A stretch of 64,000 nucleotides of DNA, taken from positions 1 through 64,000 of the forward strand of contig QEVR01000003.1 in assembly GCA_003576745.1 (NCBI GenBank). Reading direction: 5' to 3'. The first letter of the stretch is position 1; every line of letters begins with the position of its first letter. The stretch is from Candidatus Uhrbacteria bacterium (GTDB lineage: Bacteria > Patescibacteriota > Patescibacteriia > 2-12-FULL-60-25). The position numbers were made by a program, and so were the translations under genes. Shown here in pieces: positions 52,076 through 59,659 of this stretch. The notes under the pieces are model-generated. The model saw only the letters and a program-made list of their open reading frames with translations. It had not been told where the DNA came from and searched no databases.

Positions 52076-52845
52076 AAAAAGAGTTCAAAGTAAAATCGCG
52101 CGGCCTGTATAAAGAAGGCAAAGGCCCGTTCAAGATCAGTCGTTCTGGGATTGAACTGTTTGTAGAGTGTCCGTGTTGTTTTTACCTGAACAATCGTCTC
52201 GGCATCCGCAGGCCATCCGGTCCGCCATTCAACATCAATAAGGCCGTGGATGCACTGCTCAAAAAAGAGTTTGACGTTCACCGTGCAGGTAAAACACAAC
52301 ATCCGTTGATGAAGAAATACAAGATCAATGCCGTACCGTTCCAGCATGAGATGATGGACGAATGGCGCGAGAACTTCAAGGGCGTGCAACACCTCCACGA
52401 GCCGACCAACCTATTGATTACTGGCGCAGTGGATGACATCTGGGTGAACAAAAAAAGGGAATTGATCGTCGTTGATTACAAAGCCACTTCAAAGGCAACC
52501 GAGGTGGATTTGAGCGCAGACTGGCAGATGGGTTACAAACGGCAAATGGAGGTGTATCAATGGCTTCTGCGACGCCTCGGGTTCAAGGTGTCCAACACGG
52601 GCTATTTCGTCTATTGCAACGGACGGGCAGACAAAGAGGCTTTCGATGGCAGGGTAGAGTTTGATGTTTCCGTACTTCCGTACACAGGAGATGACAACTG
52701 GGTGGAAGGCACGCTCTATAAAATAAAGGCATGTCTGACTGGCGAAAATACGCCTGGAATGAGCGTAGATTGCGAGTTCTGCGGGTACGCAAAAGCTCGG
52801 CAGGCATTGACTATTTCGCCAAAATCAGTTATCTTGAGTGTGTAA
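52072..52845 (+). CDS. Cas4-like Fe-S PD-(D/E)xK nuclease, coupled to res
   Basis: 257 aa. The nuclease core is GAVDDIWVNKKRELIVVDYKA (Asp and the D-x-K pair), followed by QMEVYQWLLRRLG, the QxxxY of the Cas4/RecB family. Cys residues flank the core: VECPCCFYLN near 33-36 and CEFCGYAKA near 230, the arrangement that holds a 4Fe-4S cluster in Cas4. It probably trims or resects DNA ends. It is not next to CRISPR genes, but is translationally coupled to Res. Why a second nuclease is needed is an open question. Confidence 0.85.
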   Translation: MKKEFKVKSRGLYKEGKGPFKISRSGIELFVECPCCFYLNNRLGIRRPSGPPFNINKAVDALLKKEFDVHRAGKTQHPLMKKYKINAVPFQHEMMDEWRENFKGVQHLHEPTNLLITGAVDDIWVNKKRELIVVDYKATSKATEVDLSADWQMGYKRQMEVYQWLLRRLGFKVSNTGYFVYCNGRADKEAFDGRVEFDVSVLPYTGDDNWVEGTLYKIKACLTGENTPGMSVDCEFCGYAKARQALTISPKSVILSV

Positions 52846-53096
52846 GGTCATTACAACTTCCACTGTCGCTCGCAGTTCAATGAGCCGTCGTCTTCTCCTC
52901 GCAATACTGCGAGGTAGGCAAACAGGGAAATCTGCTGTGAGCCAGATGAAGAATGGCGACTAACCGCACGCGGTTGGGAGATTTCATTCAGCTTTTGCTG
53001 GATCAAATCTTTCAGCCGCGTTTTGTTTTTCAAAGGTCGTTCCCGAGGTGATCGGGAGGAGAACAAATCGGCATCTCACTCCTAACGATTACCATT
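52846..53096. other. Structured spacer, possible leader or small RNA
   Basis: No gene. It has CCTCGCA-atac-TGCGAGG (near 52895-52915), CCGCACGCGG, TTCAGCTTTTGCTGGA and TTCCCGAGGTGATCGGGAGG. The final part (ggtgatcgggaggagaacaaa) resembles tttatcggggaggcgaacaaa at 54670. It could be an untranslated RNA leader of the HD gene; the bases do not match a known riboswitch that I can recall. Confidence 0.4.
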
Positions 53097-54482
53097 ATGA
53101 AAAACAATCAAAACGATTCAAAAAACGTCTCCCCGTGGCAGGAATACTGGGATACATGCGACAAACTCACAAAGAAAGCCGAGGACTTGGTGCGTGAATG
53201 TATCAAAGGAACTCGCAAAGGTCTCCCCGATGAGCCGAACTATCTTCATTCGTTCCGCGTGCGTGACATGGTGAGTTCATGTCATCACTGGGATGATCCC
53301 GATTACGATTTATTCATCGCCGCACTCTTACACGACATCGTTGAGGACGGCGGTGTCTCGTTCGAGGAACTAGAAAAAATGGGCTTCACGAAACGCACGG
53401 TAGAGCTGGTGCGCCTCTGCTCACATGACATGAACATCAAAGACAAAACCGAACGATGGATACGGATGATCGTGCATCTTGTCGAAGCAAAAGACGAGGA
53501 CGCTTGGCGGATCAAGCTAGCTGACCTGACGGACAACCTTGCTCAATCCAAGGGCTTATCGCCGGAAAATCGTCAGTTCATGGTCGAAGTAAAAGCACCC
53601 ATGCTCTTGCGGCTGGGTCATGTTGGTTATTCCGCGTATGGAAAGCTCCAAGATGAAATGGAAAGGCAGAAAAAGGAGCTTGCAAAGCAATGGCGGTATG
53701 TCGTCACGCAATGGACGGAGGAGTTCGATATTGATGGGTTGTATGACCATTTCGCGGTGCTGGGAGATTTTGAGGATCGGTGTACTGCCTTTGTCCATGC
53801 GGTGACTGAAATGGAAGCCCGCGTCAGAGAGCGGCTGGAACCGAAGGTGGACTGGAACCCGCTCGAACGAGACGATCGGGTACGACCGCCATTCGGGAGG
53901 CCAAACAAGTTCAACAAAATCGTATTTTCAAAGGCGGCATCGCGCCGTGACAAAACTGGATACGATTCGATCTACGTCTACATTGAGGTGATCGAGGTGC
54001 CTTATGATGCCGTTGTCGGGGAGCGCATGTTCAACCGAGAGTGCGGATGGGACGTGCACTACTTCTACGAAAAGCTGACTGGTTCAAAAAAAGACAAACA
54101 GAAATCTGATGCTCTTTTTAGCCTGAAACGAGATCGCAAGAAACCCACGCAATGTCATCTCTGGAAAAAAGAGGAATTGACCGATGGTGACCTCGATAAT
54201 GCGTTCGACGTACTGCATACGTTTTCCGAGGATTCACATTTCAGCCGCAGGCTCATCAAGTGCAAAGACTGTGGCCAGCTCTATCTCAAAGAGTTCTATG
54301 AGGAGATAGATTGGATTGATGGCGAAGACCCGCAATATGTGACCTACATTCCCGTTGAAAGCCAGAAGGAAGCCGAGACGATCAATCAAGTCGGTTTATG
54401 GGAGTTCCAAGCCTTTTCTCCGAGGATCAATAGGGATTGGCCAAAGGACGAGCCGAAGAAAATCTACTGGATCGGCAGATAA
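53097..54482 (+). CDS. RelA/SpoT-like HD hydrolase with novel C-terminal half
   Basis: 461 aa. The N-terminal HD domain (residues 45-160) has H51 (LHSFRVRDMV), the HD pair in AALLHDIVEDGG (about 79-80), FEELEKMGF and IKLADLTDNLAQSKG, the metal-binding pattern of SpoT/MESH1 ppGpp hydrolases. The second half (about 230-461) has no recognised fold, but contains CKDCGQLYLKEFYEE, a zinc-like pair. A nucleotide-signal hydrolase is likely; the substrate could be (p)ppGpp or a defence nucleotide. It is last in the island cargo operon. Confidence 0.8.
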   Translation: MKNNQNDSKNVSPWQEYWDTCDKLTKKAEDLVRECIKGTRKGLPDEPNYLHSFRVRDMVSSCHHWDDPDYDLFIAALLHDIVEDGGVSFEELEKMGFTKRTVELVRLCSHDMNIKDKTERWIRMIVHLVEAKDEDAWRIKLADLTDNLAQSKGLSPENRQFMVEVKAPMLLRLGHVGYSAYGKLQDEMERQKKELAKQWRYVVTQWTEEFDIDGLYDHFAVLGDFEDRCTAFVHAVTEMEARVRERLEPKVDWNPLERDDRVRPPFGRPNKFNKIVFSKAASRRDKTGYDSIYVYIEVIEVPYDAVVGERMFNRECGWDVHYFYEKLTGSKKDKQKSDALFSLKRDRKKPTQCHLWKKEELTDGDLDNAFDVLHTFSEDSHFSRRLIKCKDCGQLYLKEFYEEIDWIDGEDPQYVTYIPVESQKEAETINQVGLWEFQAFSPRINRDWPKDEPKKIYWIGR

Positions 54483-54746
54483 AGACTTGGGTGAGGAAAA
54501 TCTGCTATCATTTTGTTGGGATAGCGAGATTTGGCATTTTTCGGCCGAGAGGTCGGAAACAGTGCCGTGCAATAAGTCCGCCATCCGCCTTTGTGCGGTG
54601 GATTCGCCTCACGGCGAAAGGTGCGGTGAAAAGCGGCGGTGACTTACGGGTATACCAAGAGCCCTGATTTATCGGGGAGGCGAACAAAGGCACGAAACAT
54701 TCAAGAGCACGGTGATGACCTTCAAGTAACTGGCTATCCAACAAAG
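54483..54746. other. Structured spacer after the HD gene
   Basis: No gene. Hairpins CCGCC-tttgt-GCGG and TTCGCC-tcac-GGCGAA lie near 54585-54620. It also holds a second copy of the atcgggg-agg-gaacaaa motif seen at 53046. Confidence 0.4.
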
Positions 54747-54774
54747 AACTCCCACATGGGAGTTTTGTGTTTTG
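54747..54774 (+). terminator. Terminator of the island cargo operon
   Basis: AACTCCC-acat-GGGAGTT followed by TTGTGTTTT. The only strong intrinsic terminator seen between mod and ywbE. Confidence 0.85.
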
Positions 54775-54799
54775 AGAAATAGTGAGTAGCGCGGTGGGG

Positions 54800-54918
54800 T
54801 TACGCGACAACCTTCTCCCTCATGTCCGGAATATAGATCGTCGCATCATTTTTCCTTGCGAACACAGTTCTCACTTCCTCTACCACGGCACCCCACAAAT
54901 AATCGACGGCATAAACCG
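54800..54918 (-). pseudogene. Possible gene remnant at the island's right edge
   Basis: One minus-strand frame reads about 38 protein-like residues (VDYLWGAVVEEVRTVFARK, then DATIYIPDMREKVVA) to a TAA. It has no ATG and is closed upstream by a stop inside the perfect inverted repeat at 54895-54930. Probably the tail of a gene cut by element integration or deletion. Short, so uncertain. Confidence 0.35.
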
Positions 54919-54930
54919 TCGATTATTTGT
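54895..54930. repeat. Perfect 15-bp inverted repeat near the island's right border
   Basis: ACAAATAATCGACGG-cataaa-CCGTCGATTATTTGT. It has no U-run, so it is not an evident terminator. Its symmetry and place suggest a recombination or protein-binding site. Confidence 0.8.
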
Positions 54931-55104
54931 GATCGCGATGTTAATGGAAAGAGTGTGATGGGGTTCGGGTGAGCGTTTTGCTCTTCGACCGTATTCGTAG
55001 GAAAGGGTGCACGGGAAACCCGACAGTTTTTCGTGGATGGAGATTATCCAATACCGCTTACGCCTCCCCAAGTGTCGGCTTTTGGATTACGCTGAATAAA
55101 ATAT

Positions 55105-55302
55105 ATGGACGGCACTATTCGGAAAAACATTCATCCCGGTCTTGCAGTTGTCATTGTAAAGAAAGAGGATCAGCATACAGGCAAAGGGACGCAGGGAATC
55201 GTAAAGGATATTTTGACCAGCAAAGCGGCGCATCCGCGTGGCATTAAAGTACGGCTGGAATCGGGAGATGTAGGAAGAGTTCAGCACATCATGATCTCAT
55301 AG
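55105..55302 (+). CDS. YwbE family protein
   Basis: 65 aa, a normal length. MDGTIRKNIHPGLAVVIVKKEDQHTGKGTQGIVKDILT then HPRGIKVRLESGDVGRVQHI, the full DUF2196/YwbE pattern (small beta barrel). Function unknown. It is the first chromosomal gene after the island, with its own strong terminator. Confidence 0.93.
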   Translation: MDGTIRKNIHPGLAVVIVKKEDQHTGKGTQGIVKDILTSKAAHPRGIKVRLESGDVGRVQHIMIS

Positions 55303-55355
55303 GCGAAAGGCGCAAACGTTTTAACATGTAACCTTTGTAGGAAATCAATAACAGA

Positions 55356-55382
55356 AAGCCCGTCATGAGGCATGACGGGCTT
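55356..55382. terminator. Bidirectional terminator after ywbE
   Basis: 12-bp perfect stem AAGCCCGTCATG-agg-CATGACGGGCTT, serving ywbE (plus) and the amine oxidase (minus, ends 55429). Confidence 0.9.
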
Positions 55383-55428
55383 GAGGGGTTTCGCCGGATT
55401 GGCGCTTGAGAGGCGTTCGGAGAAAGGG

Positions 55429-57117
55429 CTAGAGGCGCCCTTTTTTGATGTCTTCCAGAATTTCATTGGCGGCGCGAATGCCGGAGCGGACCGCGCCTTC
55501 CATGAAGCCCTGCCACCAGTAGAACGAGTCGGCGTGTTCGCCGGCGAACTTCAGGAGGTCCGCCGCCTCGCCTTCGAGTCCGGCGAGGGTGGTGAACTGG
55601 CCGGGGAGATAGCAGGTGTAGGATCCGCGCGACGTGGACTGATTCAGCCAGTGCGCGAATTGCATGACGTATTTTCCGCCGGAGTGCGTCGCCGCAGCCT
55701 TTGCTCCCGGATAGACCTTGTCGAGATCCGTGAGAAAGGCGTCCGCGTGTAACTGCATTTGCGTGTCGTCGATGACAACCGCGCTCGGCGCGCCAATGTG
55801 ACAGCTCGCGCAAGTGGAGCCGCCGCCTACCGCCGGTCGTTGGAGCCTGTAGCCGCGATCGCCGCCGGAATAGTCGGTGAGCACCGCATGCCCCACGGCC
55901 TGCGAGTAATTGGTTTCCCATGTGTTCTGCACGTCGGGAAGATCGCTGTACGCCGTTCCATTGCCGCCGTGGAGTTCGATCCAGGGCCGAGCGTCGAAGC
56001 CGATCATGGTTTTGGCATTGAAACCGTAGCCGAGCTCAGTGATGGCGCGGAGCTTGTCCTGCGACAGTCCCAGGCTTGGATCGAGCGCGACCGTACGGAG
56101 TACCGAGAACGGGATGGCGAGTACCACCGAATCCGCGTACTCTTCGCTCGAGGATCCGCTGAACGACATGGCGTATTGGCCGGATGCGAGTCGTCGAAGC
56201 CCCGTGAGCCTTGCGCCCGTCACGACCGGACCCGGAAGCCGGTCGCGGATTCCGGCGATGATCTGGTCATTGCCGTTCACGAGATGGTATCGCTCATCGC
56301 TTGAACCAAAGGGTTCGAATTTCGACCGACGGTCAGCGCGGATGAAGAACAGAAAGTTCAGCACGCTCTGCTCGGAGAGCTCGCGTCCGTATTCCGCGAT
56401 GTATGCCTGTTCGAGCACGGCGCTGACGAGCGGCAAGTCGCCCGCCCTGCTTTGCAGGTAGTCCGCCATGCTCGTGTAATCGAAGAGTGTGTCGTAGATG
56501 GTGTGGTTGTAGAAGTCCGGCGCGCTCGACAGCAGGGCGATATCGTCCCGCATGCGTCCGACGAGCACGCGCATTTCATCCACCACCTCGGCCTCGCTGT
56601 GATGCTGGCCGAAGAAGTAGTATGCGACGTCTCCGGGCTCTTTGCCCAAATCCTCCTTGGCGAGCTTGAACTCTTGCGCATAGCCGAGCATGTTCTTGTG
56701 CGCATTGTCGATGAGCTCGCCGCCCATTTCCACGGTTTGGCCGGGAAAAAGATGGCTAGAGTAGCACCGTCCGCCAAGGCGGGAATTCGCTTCGTACACC
56801 ACGGCGGAAATGCCCTTGGCGCGAAGCCTGTCTGCGCAGGCCATGCCGGCAAGGCCGCCGCCGATAATGGCCACGCGGGCCGTGGACGGCGGTTTGGGAT
56901 CGGCCTTTGCCTTTCCGAATGAACCGCCAATAGCAATGCCTGCACCCGCGGCCGCAATGCCGCCCATGAAGGCGCGGCGTTCCATGGCTTTCCTCGCGCG
57001 TTCGGTTGCCTCTTGCCGTTGCGCGATGGCGCTCCGGGCGGAGACATTTTGTTCATCGCAGACCTTGGCGAGCGCGAGCGCCCGCCGGACGGCGTCAAAG
57101 AGTCGTGAATGGGACAT
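55429..57117 (-). CDS. Flavin amine oxidase with Tat-like signal and internal CxxCH
   Basis: 562 aa from the ATG at 57115-57117, with a fair Shine-Dalgarno sequence (GAGAGGTG). Twin Arg at 47-48 (MERRAFMGG) precedes a hydrophobic stretch (about 52-66), a Tat-like signal placed unusually far in. FAD-binding GGGLAGM (about 87-92) and EANSRLGGR follow, and the C-terminal half matches amine oxidases. Odd point: CASCH (436-440) inside an insertion, the heme c attachment motif. It oxidises amines or related substrates, probably outside the membrane. High G+C and a rare family for this phylum suggest transfer. Confidence 0.88.
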   Translation of the reverse strand: MSHSRLFDAVRRALALAKVCDEQNVSARSAIAQRQEATERARKAMERRAFMGGIAAAGAGIAIGGSFGKAKADPKPPSTARVAIIGGGLAGMACADRLRAKGISAVVYEANSRLGGRCYSSHLFPGQTVEMGGELIDNAHKNMLGYAQEFKLAKEDLGKEPGDVAYYFFGQHHSEAEVVDEMRVLVGRMRDDIALLSSAPDFYNHTIYDTLFDYTSMADYLQSRAGDLPLVSAVLEQAYIAEYGRELSEQSVLNFLFFIRADRRSKFEPFGSSDERYHLVNGNDQIIAGIRDRLPGPVVTGARLTGLRRLASGQYAMSFSGSSSEEYADSVVLAIPFSVLRTVALDPSLGLSQDKLRAITELGYGFNAKTMIGFDARPWIELHGGNGTAYSDLPDVQNTWETNYSQAVGHAVLTDYSGGDRGYRLQRPAVGGGSTCASCHIGAPSAVVIDDTQMQLHADAFLTDLDKVYPGAKAAATHSGGKYVMQFAHWLNQSTSRGSYTCYLPGQFTTLAGLEGEAADLLKFAGEHADSFYWWQGFMEGAVRSGIRAANEILEDIKKGRL

Positions 57118-57229
57118 GTGAACACCTCTCAGTTGTGAACGTGCAAACCCGTTCAGTTGAACGGATGGCAGCTGAAATGCGGCATTCGCCGCACGTCCGC
57201 AGGATGATAGCAACAATCGATGCATGGGT

Positions 57230-57500
57230 GAAGCATCGTACGTGGAGAACGGGGAGTTGGGAGTGGGGGAGGTTGGCCGTGGGCCATGAGCCTTGGGCCA
57301 TGCGGTGAACGGGATGCGAAAAGGACGTAGTTGCGTAGGGGGGAGCATAATTCTACCCGAACCCCGAGACCCGAGCGGTCCGTAGGTCCGTAAGTCCGTA
57401 GGTCATGAGCTGGTTCACTCTAGACCCGTAACCACTCACTACTACTCACTTGTTCCCTTTCACTCATTGCTAATTTCCAATTGCTTTTTCCCCGCACCCC
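57230..57500. repeat. Mosaic intergenic repeat, copy 6
   Basis: No gene. It has ggacgtagttgcgta, ggggggagcataattctaccc, gtaggtccgtaagtccg and taggtcatgagctggttc, then the taaccactcactactactca phrase and cattgctaatttccaattgc. The last part is repeated inverted at 58430-58490, so the SH3 gene lies between the arms. Confidence 0.85.
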
Positions 57501-57588
57501 TTTGCCGTCTTTGACGGGAATGTCCGGCCTCGCATGGGGCCGGATGTTCGTTTAGAATGTCTGTATCATTCAAGTCAGACATGACCAT

Positions 57589-58374
57589 ATGAAGATTATC
57601 GTTCCATTCATCACTCTTACAGCCCTTTTTTTCGGCATGTTGCCTGCCCATGCCGGCGGATGTTATGTGGATCCCGTTATCGAATATTCTGGGAGCGGTT
57701 CCATTACATCCGCGGTTTTTTTGCGCGATGAGGCATGTATGGACGGCTCCATCGTCCTCGGGACTGTGCCGTCCGGCGCATCCGTTTCCATCATTGGATT
57801 TACGGACGGCTGGTATCGCATCGAATGGAATGGCGCACGCGGCTGGATCGGCATGCAATTCGCAAAGAATGACGCCTCGAAAACGGGAAAAATATGGGCT
57901 TCATACCGGGAGTATATGGATACGCTGCCGAGCATAAAACCGGGAACGTCCTCTCCCGTTTCGACGCCATATACTTCCGATCCAACAATGTTGTCCCGTA
58001 CGCGCGGGTACATCCTCTTGCAGGTACAAAGTCACGGCGAAGCATGGTATGTGGATCCTGTAACGGAGAAGCGGTATTACATGAAAGACGGTCCCACGGC
58101 GTATCAGATGATGAGGTCCTTTGGCCTCGGGGTGTCGGAAAAGGATTATGCCGCTATGGCGGGAGGAAATTGGACCATAAAAAATCGTTTGCGCGGTCGC
58201 ATCATTCTGCGCGTTCAGGAACATGGTGAGGCATATTACGTTCATCCCCACACTCTTGAGATGCACTATCTCAAGAACGGCGACGAAGCCTATCGCGTTA
58301 TGCGGTTATACAGCCTTGGCATTACCAATGCTGATCTCGGGAGCATTGCGGAAGCCACCATTCCTCTTAAATAG
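57589..58374 (+). CDS. Secreted SH3-domain protein with two YYM-type repeats
   Basis: 261 aa. Signal peptide (residues 1-22). Bacterial SH3 domain at about 45-95 (VSIIGFTDGWYRIEWNGARGWIG). Two copies of a repeat follow: RGYILLQVQSHGEAWYVDP with KRYYMKDG, and RGRIILRVQEHGEAYYVHP with MHYLKNG. Each is followed by an MRSFGLG / MRLYSLGI motif. By recollection, such repeats occur in other Patescibacteria wall proteins. A likely cell-wall-binding role. A GC-rich hairpin (57529-57549) lies in its leader region. Confidence 0.85.
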   Translation: MKIIVPFITLTALFFGMLPAHAGGCYVDPVIEYSGSGSITSAVFLRDEACMDGSIVLGTVPSGASVSIIGFTDGWYRIEWNGARGWIGMQFAKNDASKTGKIWASYREYMDTLPSIKPGTSSPVSTPYTSDPTMLSRTRGYILLQVQSHGEAWYVDPVTEKRYYMKDGPTAYQMMRSFGLGVSEKDYAAMAGGNWTIKNRLRGRIILRVQEHGEAYYVHPHTLEMHYLKNGDEAYRVMRLYSLGITNADLGSIAEATIPLK

Positions 58375-58605
58375 ATAAGAACCTATTGGCAATGGGATAC
58401 GTTCGGGTGTTCCGGGATAGCTATAGGGAGTTAGCAATGAGCGATTGGTGAAAGGGAACAAGTGAGTAGTTAGTAGTGAGTGGTTATGGGTTTCGGGCGC
58501 AAGGCTCACGGCGCATGGACTTTGCACCCTTTACGCTCTACGTCCTACGTACTCTTCCCCCCTGCGCAACCACGCAACGACGTCCTGTGCCGTACTTTCA
58601 TTCCA
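58375..58605. repeat. Mosaic intergenic repeat, copy 7 (inverted)
   Basis: No gene. It contains, in reverse orientation, caatgagcgattggtgaaagg, aacaagtgagtag and gtgagtggttatgg, then ctacgtcctacgtactcttccccc and gcgcaaccacgcaacgacg. With copy 6 it forms an inverted pair around the SH3 gene. Confidence 0.8.
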
Positions 58606-58608
58606 TCC

Positions 58609-58614
58609 TATACT
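58609..58614 (+). promoter_or_regulatory. -10 element of a leaderless BASS transporter gene
   Basis: TATACT ends 6 nt before the ATG at 58621, so transcription should start at or next to the A of the start codon. The -35 is weak (TGTGCC near 58586). Confidence 0.5.
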
Positions 58615-58620
58615 GCTCCC

Positions 58621-59547
58621 ATGCGATTTTCTTTCCGGCTCCTGTCCGAGTCATATATCGCCATCTTGGCGGCCGCCATTCTTTTTGGTCTGCTCGTTCC
58701 CGCCACGCGCGCGCTTGTTCCGTATAACACCCTGCTTCTTCAGGCGATTTTTCTCATTTCAAGCTTAAAGCTGAACGGAGCGGAAATCATAAAACACGGG
58801 AAGGACTGGAAGCTCTTGCTCGCGTCTAATGCCATTATGATTATCCTTCTTCCATTTGCTGTCAGGATCATTGCCCCGTCCATAGTGCCGGATCTTGCAT
58901 TCCCGCTATTTCTCCTCGCGGCAATGCCGGTAGGCATGACGTCGCCATTGCTCGTGGAAGTCATCGGCGGCAGACAGGCGCTTGCGCTCGTCCTTACTGT
59001 TACGAGCTCGCTTTTTGCGCCTTTGAGCATCCCTATCGTTACAAAAATCGCGTACGGACAGACGATTTCGGTTGATGCGTTTGCCATGTTTAAGAGCCTG
59101 TTGCTCGTCATCTTGCTGCCGTTCGCGGTTGCGATGATTTTGAAACGCGTAATGCCGAACGCCGTCCGTACGATTAATGCAAAAAGCAAGCCATTTTCGC
59201 TCGTACTGTTGGGTCTCGTTATCGCCTCAGCTATCGCCGCGCATGCTTCGGAAATTCTCGGCAGTTTGGCATCCGGGGGCGCGCTATTGCGGATGCTCTT
59301 TATCCTTTTTGTTTTTTTCGTCCTCCTGCATCTTATCGGCTATTACGGGCTCTGGTGGAAAACGCGCGAGGACAGGCTCACAATTTCCGTGTGTCTTACG
59401 TATATGAATTTTACGCTCGCCATTTATCTTTCCTCAAAATATTTCTCGGATCCCGTGACCGTCCTCGCTCTTGTTCTTGCGATTTTGCCGTGGGCGATGC
59501 TTTTACCCGTCTGGAAGCGCGTGTGCCGCATGCGACTGCTGCCATAG
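58621..59547 (+). CDS. Bile acid:sodium symporter (BASS) family transporter
   Basis: 308 aa from the ATG at 58621. An open frame begins at 58480 but that part is repeat sequence. Nine to ten hydrophobic helices. The family's central GMTSPLLVEVIGG and the paired VTSSLFAPLSIP, plus a late YMNFTLAIYLS, match the crossover motifs of the fold. It takes up organic anions with sodium; substrate unknown. It ends about 110 bp before typA. Confidence 0.87.
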   Translation: MRFSFRLLSESYIAILAAAILFGLLVPATRALVPYNTLLLQAIFLISSLKLNGAEIIKHGKDWKLLLASNAIMIILLPFAVRIIAPSIVPDLAFPLFLLAAMPVGMTSPLLVEVIGGRQALALVLTVTSSLFAPLSIPIVTKIAYGQTISVDAFAMFKSLLLVILLPFAVAMILKRVMPNAVRTINAKSKPFSLVLLGLVIASAIAAHASEILGSLASGGALLRMLFILFVFFVLLHLIGYYGLWWKTREDRLTISVCLTYMNFTLAIYLSSKYFSDPVTVLALVLAILPWAMLLPVWKRVCRMRLLP

Positions 59548-59613
59548 CAGGCCTGTGCCGTATGGCAATGCGCGTGATCGCGTGATGCGAACGTGTGGAT
59601 TTGGGTATCGGGC

Positions 59614-59642
59614 TTGATAAAAACTCGGATATCGGATATACT
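59614..59642 (+). promoter_or_regulatory. Promoter of typA
   Basis: TTGATA, a 17-nt spacer and TATACT, near consensus. The expected start near 59649 leaves about 11 nt before the ATG at 59660, without a Shine-Dalgarno sequence. Confidence 0.7.
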
Positions 59643-59659
59643 CCGGCCGCTTTACGCGC

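Larger units (their letters stand above)
38778..54930. mobile_element. Integrated defence-carrying element of about 16 kb at tRNA-His
   Basis: The left end is fixed by the recombinase gene running into tRNA-His. The right end is placed between the HD gene stop (54482) and ywbE (55105); no copy of the tRNA 3' end was found there, so the border is approximate. Contents: serine recombinase, primase-ATPase, small unknowns, divergent HTH-mod-res-nuclease-HD operon. No capsid, tail, relaxase or type IV secretion genes. The intergenic mosaic repeats that fill the chromosome's spacers are absent here, which supports foreign origin. Confidence 0.75.

Noticed and set aside
52072-52845. Cas4 of a CRISPR-Cas system
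   Set aside because: The fold is Cas4-like but no cas1, cas2 or repeat array is present; the gene is coupled to res.
54949-54970. Right attachment site matching tRNA-His
   Set aside because: Only an 8-bp match (GATGGGGT) in the wrong orientation, which is expected by chance.
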